Positions 8,294 through 17,417 of a stretch of 38,656 bases of DNA are shown here, piece by piece. Position numbers and translations under genes: made by a program. The first letter of the stretch is position 1, and each line of letters begins with the position of its first letter. The notes beneath the pieces were generated by a model. It did not search any database. It was not told the DNA's origin and saw nothing but the letters and a program-made list of their open reading frames with translations. The DNA comes from Treponema sp. (GTDB taxonomy: Bacteria > Spirochaetota > Spirochaetia > Treponematales > Treponemataceae), in NCBI GenBank assembly GCA_016282835.1, contig JAEELR010000059.1, positions 1 to 38,656 on the forward strand, written 5' to 3'.

Positions 8294-9931
8294 TTATTTA
8301 GCCTGCATTTCCCATTCAGCAATTCTGTATTCAAAAAACATCTGGCTGTTTACGCTGATAACCTTTGCGTACATTTCTTTTGCACTTTCATGAATTCCAA
8401 ACATATCATATAAAAGGCCCAGATAAAAATACATCTTGCCGCGTAAATTTATATCCTTTAAATTTGCAATCTGCTGTTCAAGATTTTTGTATCCGTTTTC
8501 ATCATGGAACGCCCTGAGCATTTTATATTCTATGCTGTTAATGTTGCCCATTTTCCTGAGGATGCCATTGCTGTAATCTTTTGCAGCTTTTTTATTTCCA
8601 AGCATATAGTAACAGTAAGTTACAAGAATCGGGTATGAAATGTTTGTCTGATTATTTTTTCTGCATTCATAAAAAGCACTTCCGGCAGTCCTGTAGTCTT
8701 TTTCGTGCAGAGCAAGAATGCCAATGTTTTCGTAAGCATAATAATACTTTGGATTACACTCCAGCACTTTATTATAATCTTCCAGTGCCTCTTTAAATTT
8801 ATCCTGCTCGTCACGGATTCCTGCCCTGTACGCATAAGCTAAGAAATAAGTTGGATCCAGTTCAATCGCCTTTGTCCACGCTTCTTCTGCTTCCTTAAAT
8901 TTTCCGTAGCCCCGGAAAGCTAATCCTGAATTACAGTAAAAATCATAGTTCTTAGGATTTATTTCTATTGCCTTCAAAAAATAATCTGAGGCGATTTTAT
9001 AATCATCGTGAGCATAGGCAAGTTTACCAAGGTAAGCATAAGCCATTTCATTTTTAGGATTTATGCTCAACAGGCGGTTAAAAATTTCTTCTGACTTTTC
9101 ATCATTCTCAAGATAGTATTCCATCTGACCATAGCCGAACAAAGCGGTTTCATTTCTTGGTTCACTCTTTAACGCTTTTGCATAATACATTTTTGCCTGC
9201 TTATAATTTTTGTTCAGCGAAGCATTCTGTGCGTATTCAATATTTGCCGGAGCGTTGTATGGATCTGCTTTCAGGATTGCCTGTAACTGTGCAGTTCTTT
9301 CTTTTGTGTTCCCGGTTTTTTGTGCTATGGCAAGCTTTATCTCCTTAACGTCCATGCTGTTGCTGTCAATTTTTAAAAGCTCTTCACATTCATTTCTTGC
9401 TTCATCATATTTTTCAGCAGAAACTAAAAGAGAAGCTTTTATTACTCTAAGGTTAAAATCCTTTCCTAAATCTTCATCAATTGAGTCATAAAGCTTTAAG
9501 GCCGAATCGTAATTTCCATTTTCCAAAGCTGCCTGAAGTTCATTCATGAATATTTTTTTTCTAAGTGAAAAATATATTTTATTTAATTCTTCATCCTTAG
9601 ATTTTTTCTGCAAAAGCTTTGAACATAAATCAAGCGCGTCCCTGTATTCTGAGCAAACGTCCAGAAGCTTAAGTTTTAAAAGGTTCAATTCATAATCGTT
9701 TTTGTATGACGAAGGAACTTCATCAAATTTCTTTAGTGCTTCCTTGTTTTTGTTTTCCCTGCATAACTGCTTTACATTAGAAATAAATTCTTCTTTATTA
9801 AAATTTGTATCTTCAACTTTAACAGGAGTTTCAGTCGTAACAGGCTTTTCAACTTTTGTAGATTCACAGCCGGCAAAAATTAAAGCTGCCAGACTGGCAA
9901 GAATTAGTACTTTTATAATTTTACACTTCAT
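8294..9931 (-). CDS. TPR-repeat lipoprotein
   Basis: A 545-residue lipoprotein: signal peptide from ATG 9931, lipobox FAGC, then at least ten tetratricopeptide repeats running to near the C-terminus. Examples are AKMYYAKALKSEPRNETALFG and ASDYFLKAIEINPKNYDFY. It is presumably anchored to the inner or outer membrane, with the TPR superhelix in the periplasm as a protein-binding scaffold. An upstream in-frame ATG (9970) would add 13 charged residues before the signal peptide. ATG 9931 has AAGGA 7 nt upstream and gives a normal signal peptide, so it is preferred. It is the first gene of a likely operon with the TraB-family gene. Confidence 0.85.
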   Translation of the reverse strand: MKCKIIKVLILASLAALIFAGCESTKVEKPVTTETPVKVEDTNFNKEEFISNVKQLCRENKNKEALKKFDEVPSSYKNDYELNLLKLKLLDVCSEYRDALDLCSKLLQKKSKDEELNKIYFSLRKKIFMNELQAALENGNYDSALKLYDSIDEDLGKDFNLRVIKASLLVSAEKYDEARNECEELLKIDSNSMDVKEIKLAIAQKTGNTKERTAQLQAILKADPYNAPANIEYAQNASLNKNYKQAKMYYAKALKSEPRNETALFGYGQMEYYLENDEKSEEIFNRLLSINPKNEMAYAYLGKLAYAHDDYKIASDYFLKAIEINPKNYDFYCNSGLAFRGYGKFKEAEEAWTKAIELDPTYFLAYAYRAGIRDEQDKFKEALEDYNKVLECNPKYYYAYENIGILALHEKDYRTAGSAFYECRKNNQTNISYPILVTYCYYMLGNKKAAKDYSNGILRKMGNINSIEYKMLRAFHDENGYKNLEQQIANLKDINLRGKMYFYLGLLYDMFGIHESAKEMYAKVISVNSQMFFEYRIAEWEMQAK

Positions 9932-10067
9932 ATTATTCCTTCTACTTTTTAATATTAAAACTTTTCTCAATACAATGAGTTACAAAAACTAGCGTTATTA
10001 AAGATAACATATATTAGGTTAAACTTTGAGTTTCATCAATTCAAAAATACAGTATTCAAAAATGTGT

Positions 10068-10149
10068 CTCAAAAATGTGTCCGCTCCCAGAAAAGACTTT
10101 TGGGGGAACGACAACCACTACTTGCGAAGCGTGGTTTTCTTTCCCCCAA
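10068..10149. repeat. Repeat element, relative of the 35336-35483 element
   Basis: The first 30 bp (10068-10097) match 35337-35366 at 29 of 30 positions. The rest differs in sequence but again folds as a nested hairpin: outer arms TTGGGGGAA (10100-10108) and TTCCCCCAA (10141-10149), inner arms AACCAC (10113-10118) and GTGGTT (10131-10136). Confidence 0.75.
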
Positions 10150-10206
10150 GCCCCTAATCTTTCTCGCACGCTTTAAATGGCTTTGCGATGATTTGAGGCT
10201 TTGTCA

Positions 10207-10232
10207 GGTGGTTTCGACTTCGCTCAACCACC
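10207..10232. repeat. GGTGGTT/AACCACC hairpin
   Basis: Arms of 7 bp with a 12-nt loop containing TCGA. The same hairpin type recurs at 30018-30041 and 35287-35321, each time in intergenic DNA. Confidence 0.7.
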
Positions 10233-10245
10233 GAACCAAACATCA

Positions 10246-10274
10246 TTGAATTTATTAATTCTAACAAGTAAAAT
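10246..10274 (+). promoter_or_regulatory. Promoter predicting a leaderless mRNA
   Basis: TTGAAT (10246-10251), 17-nt spacer, TAAAAT (10269-10274), then 7 nt to ATG 10282. The start codon lies where the transcription start is expected, and no Shine-Dalgarno is present. Confidence 0.6.
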
Positions 10275-10281
10275 CCAATTT

Positions 10282-12078
10282 ATGAAAATACATCCATTTA
10301 AAAGATTCATAGCTTTTACTCTCTGCTATCTCATTGCATTCATATTCATTTTCGTTCTTCAGTTTAAAACTGAATCGATTATTTCTAAAAATATAAACGG
10401 ATTAAATTTAACTTTAGCACAAACAGAAAAAGGTGAAAAAGAAACAAACCTTCAGAATCAATTTAAAATTGCATATAAAGGATTAATTTTAAGCTCATCG
10501 GAATTAAACCCGGCTTACGGAATTAGAGACGACGGTACAAAAGAAAACCTCATTCTGGAAAGTTATTCCCTGCCTGATGAACAAAGCGTTTTATTAAAGT
10601 TCAGGGATTTAACCTCAGTTCTATTTTATCTGTCAAAAAAGAATGAAGACACAGAATTATTTATTGTTGCAAAACCTTCAGCACAGTTTACAAAGATTAA
10701 TATTCCTTACGCATTAAATAAAAATATGAACCAGGAATTCTCAAGCACTTCTTCATCAATTATTTCTACAAAGAATTCAAATTTTATTTTAAAGGCTAAT
10801 AATCTTTCAAACAGTTTCATCTCACTTACTCAAGCAGAAACAACGGCAAGGTTCCAGTCATACGATCCGGGCAAAAAATTTACATTTGAAAACATTACTA
10901 ACTTTGCAAAGATTGATGAAAAAGAATATTCAGAAAACCTGCAGCTGCTGCGCGATGAATTAGTTTCAAAAGTTGCAAAAAAACTTCAGACCGCCGAAAA
11001 TGAAAATTTAAGCGAAAGCGAAATCACTTGCTATGTTGCAGAAATGATCAGGCTTGGAAAATATAACGAAGCATTAGACCTTATCCCTGCATCCTTCAAA
11101 AACGGAAACAAACGAACTTATGTTTCCAGTCCTTATTTCAACAATCTTGCAAACATGAACAAAGGACTTGTCATGCAGACAGAAAAATATGCATCTATGG
11201 TTTCCAATGCAATCGAAACAAAAAATCTTGCAATCTTTACAGTTGATGGAATCGGCGACTATATTTTACGCGAAAAGAAAACAGAAAAAATCAGGCAGTT
11301 ACTTTTGATTCCTTCTAAAATAGAAAACTTTGAGCCAAATCTTTTACAGGCCGTTGGAATCATAACTGTATACTCAAAATTATTCTCTGCAGAAAAACCT
11401 CTTTCAGCATACTTAGAATCATATTTACAGAAATGCATAACAGTAATTGAAGATTTATGTACATTCAATAACGGTGAGCTTTACTTAAATCTTTCAGAAG
11501 ATGCTGACAATTTTTACACTACAGTTTTGACAGGAACTTCTTTAGTAAAACTTGCTAAATGCGTAAATCAAACTGAATATAATCAGGGTGGACTTCTTTT
11601 AATCAATACGGCAATCGCTAAAACTGATGCAGAAAAACGCAATTCACAGCTTCTCGCTCAGATTTATCCTGTTTTATTTGATGACAACAAATTCTATCCA
11701 CACACAGAAATTCTAGGCTACTACGGAGAAACCTGTGTCTGGGCATGGACCTGTGCCGAATCAATTGATTACACAGTTACCCAGGACAGCATTGTTAATA
11801 TAAACATTGATTTCCCGTTGTACTTAACTCATCATGTTATCTTTAACGGAATTCCTAACTTCCATGCAAAAATTGAAATTCAAAAACAGATATTCAGGAC
11901 TGACCCGCGATTTGAGACTTACAATTCTTCAGGATATATCTATCAGACTGCATCTCAAACCTTTATGTTAAAGAGCAGACACAAATCTAAAGTTGAATTA
12001 ATCAGGCTTTTCTGTGACCCGCAGAAATTCACGGACGTTCAGGGAAACACGATTATTACATCAGCGAGAGAAGAATAA
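10282..12078 (+). CDS. Large membrane-anchored protein of unknown function
   Basis: A 598-residue protein with one N-terminal transmembrane helix (about residues 10-28, FIAFTLCYLIAFIFIFVLQF) and a large extracytoplasmic domain. I recognise no domain. The region 60-190 looks beta-rich, 200-480 is mainly helical, and the C-terminal 120 residues are beta-rich with conserved-looking aromatic residues. The ORF is open from 10201, but the residues before 10282 come from the repeat region and the transmembrane segment follows ATG 10282 directly. No Shine-Dalgarno precedes it; see the promoter at 10246. It precedes the glycosidase gene with a 153-bp gap that contains a separate promoter, so it is not strictly in that operon. 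Confidence 0.7.
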   Translation: MKIHPFKRFIAFTLCYLIAFIFIFVLQFKTESIISKNINGLNLTLAQTEKGEKETNLQNQFKIAYKGLILSSSELNPAYGIRDDGTKENLILESYSLPDEQSVLLKFRDLTSVLFYLSKKNEDTELFIVAKPSAQFTKINIPYALNKNMNQEFSSTSSSIISTKNSNFILKANNLSNSFISLTQAETTARFQSYDPGKKFTFENITNFAKIDEKEYSENLQLLRDELVSKVAKKLQTAENENLSESEITCYVAEMIRLGKYNEALDLIPASFKNGNKRTYVSSPYFNNLANMNKGLVMQTEKYASMVSNAIETKNLAIFTVDGIGDYILREKKTEKIRQLLLIPSKIENFEPNLLQAVGIITVYSKLFSAEKPLSAYLESYLQKCITVIEDLCTFNNGELYLNLSEDADNFYTTVLTGTSLVKLAKCVNQTEYNQGGLLLINTAIAKTDAEKRNSQLLAQIYPVLFDDNKFYPHTEILGYYGETCVWAWTCAESIDYTVTQDSIVNINIDFPLYLTHHVIFNGIPNFHAKIEIQKQIFRTDPRFETYNSSGYIYQTASQTFMLKSRHKSKVELIRLFCDPQKFTDVQGNTIITSAREE

Positions 12079-12171
12079 GCACAAAATTTCAATTTTTTCT
12101 ACTGAAAAACGGCAAATTTTACACACTTTTTCACTTTTTTTTTGTAATTTATGTCTTTTTTTACGGTTTTA

Positions 12172-12180
12172 TGGTATAAT
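12172..12180 (+). promoter_or_regulatory. Extended -10 promoter for the glycosidase-ppx-ppk operon
   Basis: TGG followed directly by a perfect TATAAT (12175-12180), with no good -35, 51 nt before the TTG start at 12232. The TGn extended -10 probably compensates for the missing -35. Confidence 0.6.
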
Positions 12181-12231
12181 ATAGAAAGTATTTTTTGCAT
12201 ATATTGTTGATTTTTCGACAAGGGAGCTATT

Positions 12232-13662
12232 TTGAATAAACACGATTTTCCAAAGATCCACTTTTACGACCAAGACTTTGTGGATATATATACAAAAACA
12301 TGGAATTGGCTTGGAGATTATTGGATTGATCCTAAGACAGGAGAAAAATCTGACGACGGTCTTTTTGTTTATCCTTCACATGGAAATTTAATTTTAGACC
12401 AGACTGAATCAATTTTCTCTTCATTCTTTTTAGTTTATTCAAATAAAAATTTCCCTGCAAATCAAAACATAGATTATTTTTATTCCAAACAGGAAGACAG
12501 TGGTGCAATCCGCTGGAAGTATGATGTAAAAACCGGAAAGCCGATTTTTGAAAAGAAAAATCCTGAAGGAATCGGTCTTCCGCTTTTTGCCTGGGCAGAA
12601 TTCAATCTTTATCATAAAAGTGCAAATAAACGCCGTGTAAAAGAAGTAATGCCAATCCTCCAGAAATACATGGAATGGATTGATAAAACTTTTAAAAAAC
12701 CAAACGGACTTTATGCAGTTCCTTTTGAAGCTTCTACAATGTTCAATTCTCCACGAAAAGGAAGTTATTATCCTGTAGACTTTAACTCTTGTGTTGCAAT
12801 TAACGCTGCCCACATGTCTGCTTTAGGAGATATCCTTAACGACAAAGACATCAGCTTCCAGTACAAGAAAATGTACTTCAGTTTAAAAACAAGAATTAAC
12901 AGTTTAATGTGGGACAATGAAACAGGCTTCTATCACGATTTAGACAAAACCGAGCACAGACTCCCTCAAAAAACTATTGCAGGATTCTGGCCGCTTTTAG
13001 CAGAACTTCCAAATGCAGATAAAGCAGAAATTCTTGTAGGTCATTTGAAAAATCCAAAGACATTCGGAACAGACCACCCGTTCCCTTCTTTAAGTGCAGA
13101 CTCTCCTGATTTTAAAGAAAGCGGTGAAGGTTACAAAGGCTCTGTTTTCCCTACATTCAACTTTATGATTATAAAGGGTCTTGAAAAATATCAGTACTAC
13201 GGACTTGCCCGCGAATGTGCAATCCGCCACCTCTATTTTATTCTCGAAGGTTTAAGTCCTCTTGATGCAAAACAGCAGGGCGATTTATACGAAGCTTATT
13301 TACCATGCAAAGAAGGTCCTGCCTGCTGCAGAGGAGAAAGCGACTTCCCTAGAAAAAGATTCTTACACTTTATCGGTCTTTCAACTATTACACTGATGAT
13401 TGAAAATGTTATCGGGTTAAGCATAAGCCTTCCACGAAAAACTGTAGACTGGATTATTCCTAACCTTGAAATAATGGGAATTGAAAAGCTCTCACTTAAA
13501 CGCAACCTCATCACAATTCTTAGCAACAAGTCAAACAGAGGCTGGGGCATTCAGATGGAAAGTGAAAAGCTTTATTACTTCACAATTAACATTATAGACC
13601 AGAAAAAGAAAACCTTGCCTATACCGTCTGGTAAGTGTTCAATGCTTATAGATAAACTCTAA
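12232..13662 (+). CDS. (alpha/alpha)6-barrel glycoside hydrolase, trehalase/MGH1-like
   Basis: A 476-residue protein without a signal peptide, so cytoplasmic. The sequence has the look of the trehalase/GH63 (MGH1-like) six-hairpin glycosidases: an N-terminal LDQTESIFSSFFLV, then GIGLPLFAWAEFNLY, NSLMWDNETGFYHDL, KTIAGFWPLLAELP and SGEGYKGSVFPTFNFMIIKGL, which are typical alternating barrel helices and loop acids. The exact substrate (alpha-glucoside, trehalose or other) cannot be assigned. Translation starts at TTG 12232, with AGGGAG 7-8 nt upstream. It is followed after 20 nt by ppx and then ppk, so sugar and polyphosphate reserve metabolism may be co-expressed. Confidence 0.75.
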   Translation: MNKHDFPKIHFYDQDFVDIYTKTWNWLGDYWIDPKTGEKSDDGLFVYPSHGNLILDQTESIFSSFFLVYSNKNFPANQNIDYFYSKQEDSGAIRWKYDVKTGKPIFEKKNPEGIGLPLFAWAEFNLYHKSANKRRVKEVMPILQKYMEWIDKTFKKPNGLYAVPFEASTMFNSPRKGSYYPVDFNSCVAINAAHMSALGDILNDKDISFQYKKMYFSLKTRINSLMWDNETGFYHDLDKTEHRLPQKTIAGFWPLLAELPNADKAEILVGHLKNPKTFGTDHPFPSLSADSPDFKESGEGYKGSVFPTFNFMIIKGLEKYQYYGLARECAIRHLYFILEGLSPLDAKQQGDLYEAYLPCKEGPACCRGESDFPRKRFLHFIGLSTITLMIENVIGLSISLPRKTVDWIIPNLEIMGIEKLSLKRNLITILSNKSNRGWGIQMESEKLYYFTINIIDQKKKTLPIPSGKCSMLIDKL

Positions 13663-13682
13663 TACGGAGGGCTGACTGACAA

Positions 13683-15227
13683 ATGCATGCACCGAAAGCT
13701 GTAATTGAAATTGGCTCAACGGGAATTCGTTTGTTAGTTGCAGACCCTGTTGAAGACAATCAGAATAAAAAGAAACAATTTAATGTACTCGACAGAAGCG
13801 ACCAGCATGTAAGCATTGGTCAGGATGTTTACACAAACGGAAACATAAGCCGCGAAACTTTACTTACCTGCATTCAGGTTTTAAACCGATACAAAGAACA
13901 GCTTGCTTCATATCAAATAGAAGAAAAAGATACAGCCGTTATAGCAACCAGTGCAATCCGTGAAGCAAAAAACAGAGACCCCTTTGTAGACCGCATTAAA
14001 GTCAAAACCGGTTTCACAGTACGCGTAATAGACGGAATTGAAGAAAACCGCTTAATGTATCTGGCAATTACCGACTGCCTTAAAGAAGAAAGTCTTGATG
14101 TAAGAAATTCAAATTCAATTATCATCGATATCAGCGGCGGCTCAACAGAAATGATGCTCTTAGAAAAAGGAACTATGATCAGCGCACACACAATCCGCCT
14201 TGGTTCTGTAATCATTGAGCAGCAGATGAAAAGCATGATAAGCACTACCGATGATATACAAAAGTTTATAGAAGACTTTATCAGAAATACAGCAAATAAT
14301 TTAAAAGCAGAAATAAACCTTGAAAATGTTGAGCAGTTTATTGCCGTAAGCAGCGACATGCGAATTGCAGCCCTTTTCTCTGGAATGCCGGTTTCACCTT
14401 TTCTGTGGGAAATCTCCAGAGGATCGTTTGAAAAATTTGTTGAAGAAATCAGATACGCTCCTTTAGAAGAAATTATTGCCAAGTTCAAAGTAAAATTTGC
14501 TGATGCACAGACATTTAAAATTGCCCTTATCGCCTACAGTGCTTTCTTGAAAATGACAAACGTTAAAACAATCATTGTACCGGAAACCTCTTTAAGAGAA
14601 GGCTACCTGTTAAGCTCGAAAAAAAACTCAGCTGCAGAAATTCACGACGAGTTTACCGACCAGATTATAGCAAGTGCTTCATCGCTATTAAGAAAATATA
14701 AGGGTGATGCAAAGCATGCAAACTTTGTAATGAACACAAGCTTAAAGCTTTACGATGCAATGCAAAATGAATTAGGACTGGAAGATTCTGCAAGAACACT
14801 TTTAGCAGTCAGTGCAATCCTTCACGACATTGGAGTTTTTATTCAGGCAGACAATCACAACCTGCATTCAAAATACATTATTTCCAATTCAGAAATTTTC
14901 GGGCTAAACCGCGACGAAAAAAATATTGTTGCACTCATTACAAAATTTCATAAAGGAAGTTTAATGCCTCAGGACGACAGCGAATTTAAATTGCTTTCCA
15001 GAAGCAGCCGCTTAATCATCCTTAAGCTTACGGCAATTCTTCGCGTTGCAGATGCTTTAGACAGAGGACACAGACAAAACCTTACGAACTATACGATTCA
15101 TTTAGCACAGGACACAATCACTTTAAGAATAAAAGGCTATAAAAATCTTTCGCTGGAAAAAATAGCAATCGGGCAAAAAGGTGATTTGTTTGAAAATGTC
15201 TTTGGATATAAAATTGTTCTTATATAA
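13683..15227 (+). CDS. ppx: Ppx/GppA phosphatase with C-terminal HD domain (exopolyphosphatase)
   Basis: A 514-residue protein. The N-terminal Ppx/GppA ASKHA fold is shown by the phosphate-1 loop IEIGSTGIRLLV (residues 5-16), AVIATSAIREAKN (about 77-89) and the phosphate-2 motif IIDISGGSTEMMLL (about 148-161). The C-terminal half has an HD-type domain with ILHDIGVFI (about 379) and later HKGS and ADALDRGH. It releases orthophosphate from polyphosphate and/or hydrolyses pppGpp. GGAGGG precedes the ATG by 11 nt, which is longer than usual. It sits 11 nt before ppk, so a synthesis/degradation pair is expressed together. Confidence 0.9.
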   Translation: MHAPKAVIEIGSTGIRLLVADPVEDNQNKKKQFNVLDRSDQHVSIGQDVYTNGNISRETLLTCIQVLNRYKEQLASYQIEEKDTAVIATSAIREAKNRDPFVDRIKVKTGFTVRVIDGIEENRLMYLAITDCLKEESLDVRNSNSIIIDISGGSTEMMLLEKGTMISAHTIRLGSVIIEQQMKSMISTTDDIQKFIEDFIRNTANNLKAEINLENVEQFIAVSSDMRIAALFSGMPVSPFLWEISRGSFEKFVEEIRYAPLEEIIAKFKVKFADAQTFKIALIAYSAFLKMTNVKTIIVPETSLREGYLLSSKKNSAAEIHDEFTDQIIASASSLLRKYKGDAKHANFVMNTSLKLYDAMQNELGLEDSARTLLAVSAILHDIGVFIQADNHNLHSKYIISNSEIFGLNRDEKNIVALITKFHKGSLMPQDDSEFKLLSRSSRLIILKLTAILRVADALDRGHRQNLTNYTIHLAQDTITLRIKGYKNLSLEKIAIGQKGDLFENVFGYKIVLI

Positions 15228-15238
15228 CGGAATGTGGA

Positions 15239-17374
15239 ATGGAAAAAAAGTTTTTTAACAGGGAACTAAGCTGGATAGAATTTAATGCACGCGTTTTAAA
15301 TGAAGGAACCAGAAACGAACTTCCCTTACTGGAAAAAATAAAATTCCTCGCAATCACAGAAAGCAACTTTGACGAATTTTTTCAAGTTAGGGTTGCTTCA
15401 ATTAAAGAACAAATTCGAAATGCAAATTCTAATGACGAAACTGCACAAAAATTATGTGAAGAGAATAAATTAATTCTAAAAAAAATCAGTTCAAGATGCC
15501 ACGAATTAATTTTACAGAGAGCCACTTTTTTAAAAACAAAAATCTTTCCTGAATTAAAAAGAAACGGAATACGCTATATAAAATCAAATGAATACACAAA
15601 GGCACAAAAATCCTACTTATATGAATACTTTAAGTCAGAAGTTTTTCCTGTTTTAACGCCGCTTAGAACAGACACAATTATTTTGCCTCACATTCCAAAC
15701 CTAAAGCTTGTGGCAGCATTTTTACTGGAAGCAAAATCAATTTTACAAAAAGTTAAAAATGCACTCACTGCAAAAAACAGCAGCAACTTAATTGCACTTG
15801 TTCAGATTCCGGAAAATCTTGAGCGCCTTATCTGGCTTCCTTCAGATGATAATGAACACACAAAAACTTTTGCTTTACTTGAAGATGTAATTTCATCCTT
15901 TGCTTCAGAATTATTCCCGGGATATAAAATAAAAGAAAACCTGTGCTTTAAAGTTAACCGCGATGCAGATTTAACAGTTGATGAAAACAATTCCAACTTT
16001 ATAGAAGCCATGCAGGAAGTCCTCGAAAAAAGGCAGTCATCATTTATTGTGCGCCTCATGTACACCGGAAACGCAAAAAAACTTCTTGAAGAGATTAAGA
16101 ATCAGCTGAACCTCGATGAAGAAGACATTTACAACATCGATTCAGTTTTAAACCTGAAAGTCTTAAACAACATAGAACTTTCAGAAAACAAAGAAAACCT
16201 TTTGTATCCGCAGTGGAAACATTTTGAAAGCAGCAGTCTGCCAAAAGAAAACACCTGCTGGAATTCAATAAGACAAAAAGACATTCTGCTTCAAACTCCA
16301 TACGAATCGTTTGACAGTTTTATCAAGTTCTTAAAAGACGCTTCTGTTGACCCGTATGTCCTTGCAATAAAAATGACTCTCTACAGAATAGGTTCTGCCT
16401 CTCCAATAATTCAGGCGCTGAAAGAAGCAGCTCAAAATGGAAAGCAGGTTACAGTCTTTGTAGAACTCAAGGCACGCTTTGATGAAAAACAAAACATCAG
16501 CTGGGTAACGGAATTAGAAAAAGTTGGCGTTACAGTAATTTACGGAATTGTAAATTTAAAAGTTCACGCAAAAATCTGTATGATAATCAGAAAAGAAAGT
16601 GACGGCATAAGACGATACGCACATTTGAGTACAGGAAACTACAATGTAGAAAATTCAAAGCTTTATTCTGACCTTTCAATTTTTACCTGCAGAAACGAAA
16701 TTACAAACGATGCAACTTTATTCTTCAACGCAATTTCCGGCTACAGTTCAATTCTTGCCATGCCAAATTTATATATGGCACCAATTTCAATGAAAGAAAA
16801 ACTCCTGGAACTTATAGACAAAGAAATAAAGCTTTCAACCCCGGAAAGAAGCGGACACATAATTGCAAAAATGAACAGTCTGTGTCATCCGCAGATTATA
16901 GAAAAACTTTACGAAGCAAGTAGAGCCGGCGTTAAAGTTGAACTCAATGTAAGGGGCATCTGCACACTAATTCCAGGTGTAAAAGGAATGAGCGAAAACA
17001 TAAAAGTTGTAAGCATAATCGACAGATACCTTGAGCACTCACGCGTATTTTATTTTGAAAACGCAGGCGACGAAAAACTATATTTAAGCAGTGCCGACTG
17101 GATGGAAAGAAATTTAGACAGGCGAATTGAATTAATGTTCCCGGTTTTAGACAAAGATATTTTTAACTACATCAAAGAAATTCTTTCCGGATATTTTATG
17201 GATAACACTCACAGCTATACTTTACAAAGCGACGGAAAGTGGCAGAAAAATTCTCCAAAAGCAAAAGAAAGTGAATACAGGGCACAGGAAGTTTTATACA
17301 AAAAATACAAAGCAAAAGAAGTCACAAAAAACTCCCTGCACGATACAGAATTCTCTGTCAGAAGAAATAACTAA
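15239..17374 (+). CDS. ppk1: Polyphosphate kinase 1
   Basis: A 711-residue protein, full length for PPK1. It transfers the gamma-phosphate of ATP to growing polyphosphate. The N-terminal domain starts FNRELSWIEFNARVL, with LAITESNFDEFFQVR just after. The autophosphorylated His is in VNLKVHAKICMI (His443), and the second conserved His region is LEHSRVFYF near residue 600, with YLSSADWMERNLDRR after it. The C-terminal 50 residues are Lys-rich and variable. Third gene of the glycosidase-ppx-ppk operon; it ends 43 nt from the convergent glpK gene with no clear terminator between them. Confidence 0.95.
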   Translation: MEKKFFNRELSWIEFNARVLNEGTRNELPLLEKIKFLAITESNFDEFFQVRVASIKEQIRNANSNDETAQKLCEENKLILKKISSRCHELILQRATFLKTKIFPELKRNGIRYIKSNEYTKAQKSYLYEYFKSEVFPVLTPLRTDTIILPHIPNLKLVAAFLLEAKSILQKVKNALTAKNSSNLIALVQIPENLERLIWLPSDDNEHTKTFALLEDVISSFASELFPGYKIKENLCFKVNRDADLTVDENNSNFIEAMQEVLEKRQSSFIVRLMYTGNAKKLLEEIKNQLNLDEEDIYNIDSVLNLKVLNNIELSENKENLLYPQWKHFESSSLPKENTCWNSIRQKDILLQTPYESFDSFIKFLKDASVDPYVLAIKMTLYRIGSASPIIQALKEAAQNGKQVTVFVELKARFDEKQNISWVTELEKVGVTVIYGIVNLKVHAKICMIIRKESDGIRRYAHLSTGNYNVENSKLYSDLSIFTCRNEITNDATLFFNAISGYSSILAMPNLYMAPISMKEKLLELIDKEIKLSTPERSGHIIAKMNSLCHPQIIEKLYEASRAGVKVELNVRGICTLIPGVKGMSENIKVVSIIDRYLEHSRVFYFENAGDEKLYLSSADWMERNLDRRIELMFPVLDKDIFNYIKEILSGYFMDNTHSYTLQSDGKWQKNSPKAKESEYRAQEVLYKKYKAKEVTKNSLHDTEFSVRRNN

Positions 17375-17417
17375 ACCCCACCCGGCTTCACTATGACAGG
17401 CTTCACCACAAACACAT

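Larger units (their letters stand above)
9932..10281. other. 350-bp intergenic region with repeat elements and divergent promoters
   Basis: This region separates the divergent TPR-lipoprotein gene and the 10282 gene. It contains short direct repeats of TCAAAAATGTGT (about 10056-10080), a 30-bp block (10068-10097) shared with the 35337-35366 element, a nested G-rich hairpin, a GGTGGTT/AACCACC hairpin and the promoter at 10246-10274. An open frame across it has no credible start or homology. Confidence 0.7.

Noticed and set aside
10064-10249. 61-codon frame in the intergenic repeat region
   Set aside because: It is composed of the repeat element and hairpins. There is no ribosome-binding site, and the same repeat DNA occurs non-coding at 35337-35366.
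9932-10281. Possible tRNA or small structured RNA in the hairpin-rich spacer
   Set aside because: The nested hairpins do not form a cloverleaf and lack the T-arm consensus. They match repeat DNA elsewhere in the window.
13913-14488. 191-codon minus-strand frame inside ppx
   Set aside because: It lies wholly within the well-supported ppx gene, is hydrophobic/serine-rich as expected of an antisense shadow, and shows no family motif or ribosome-binding site.
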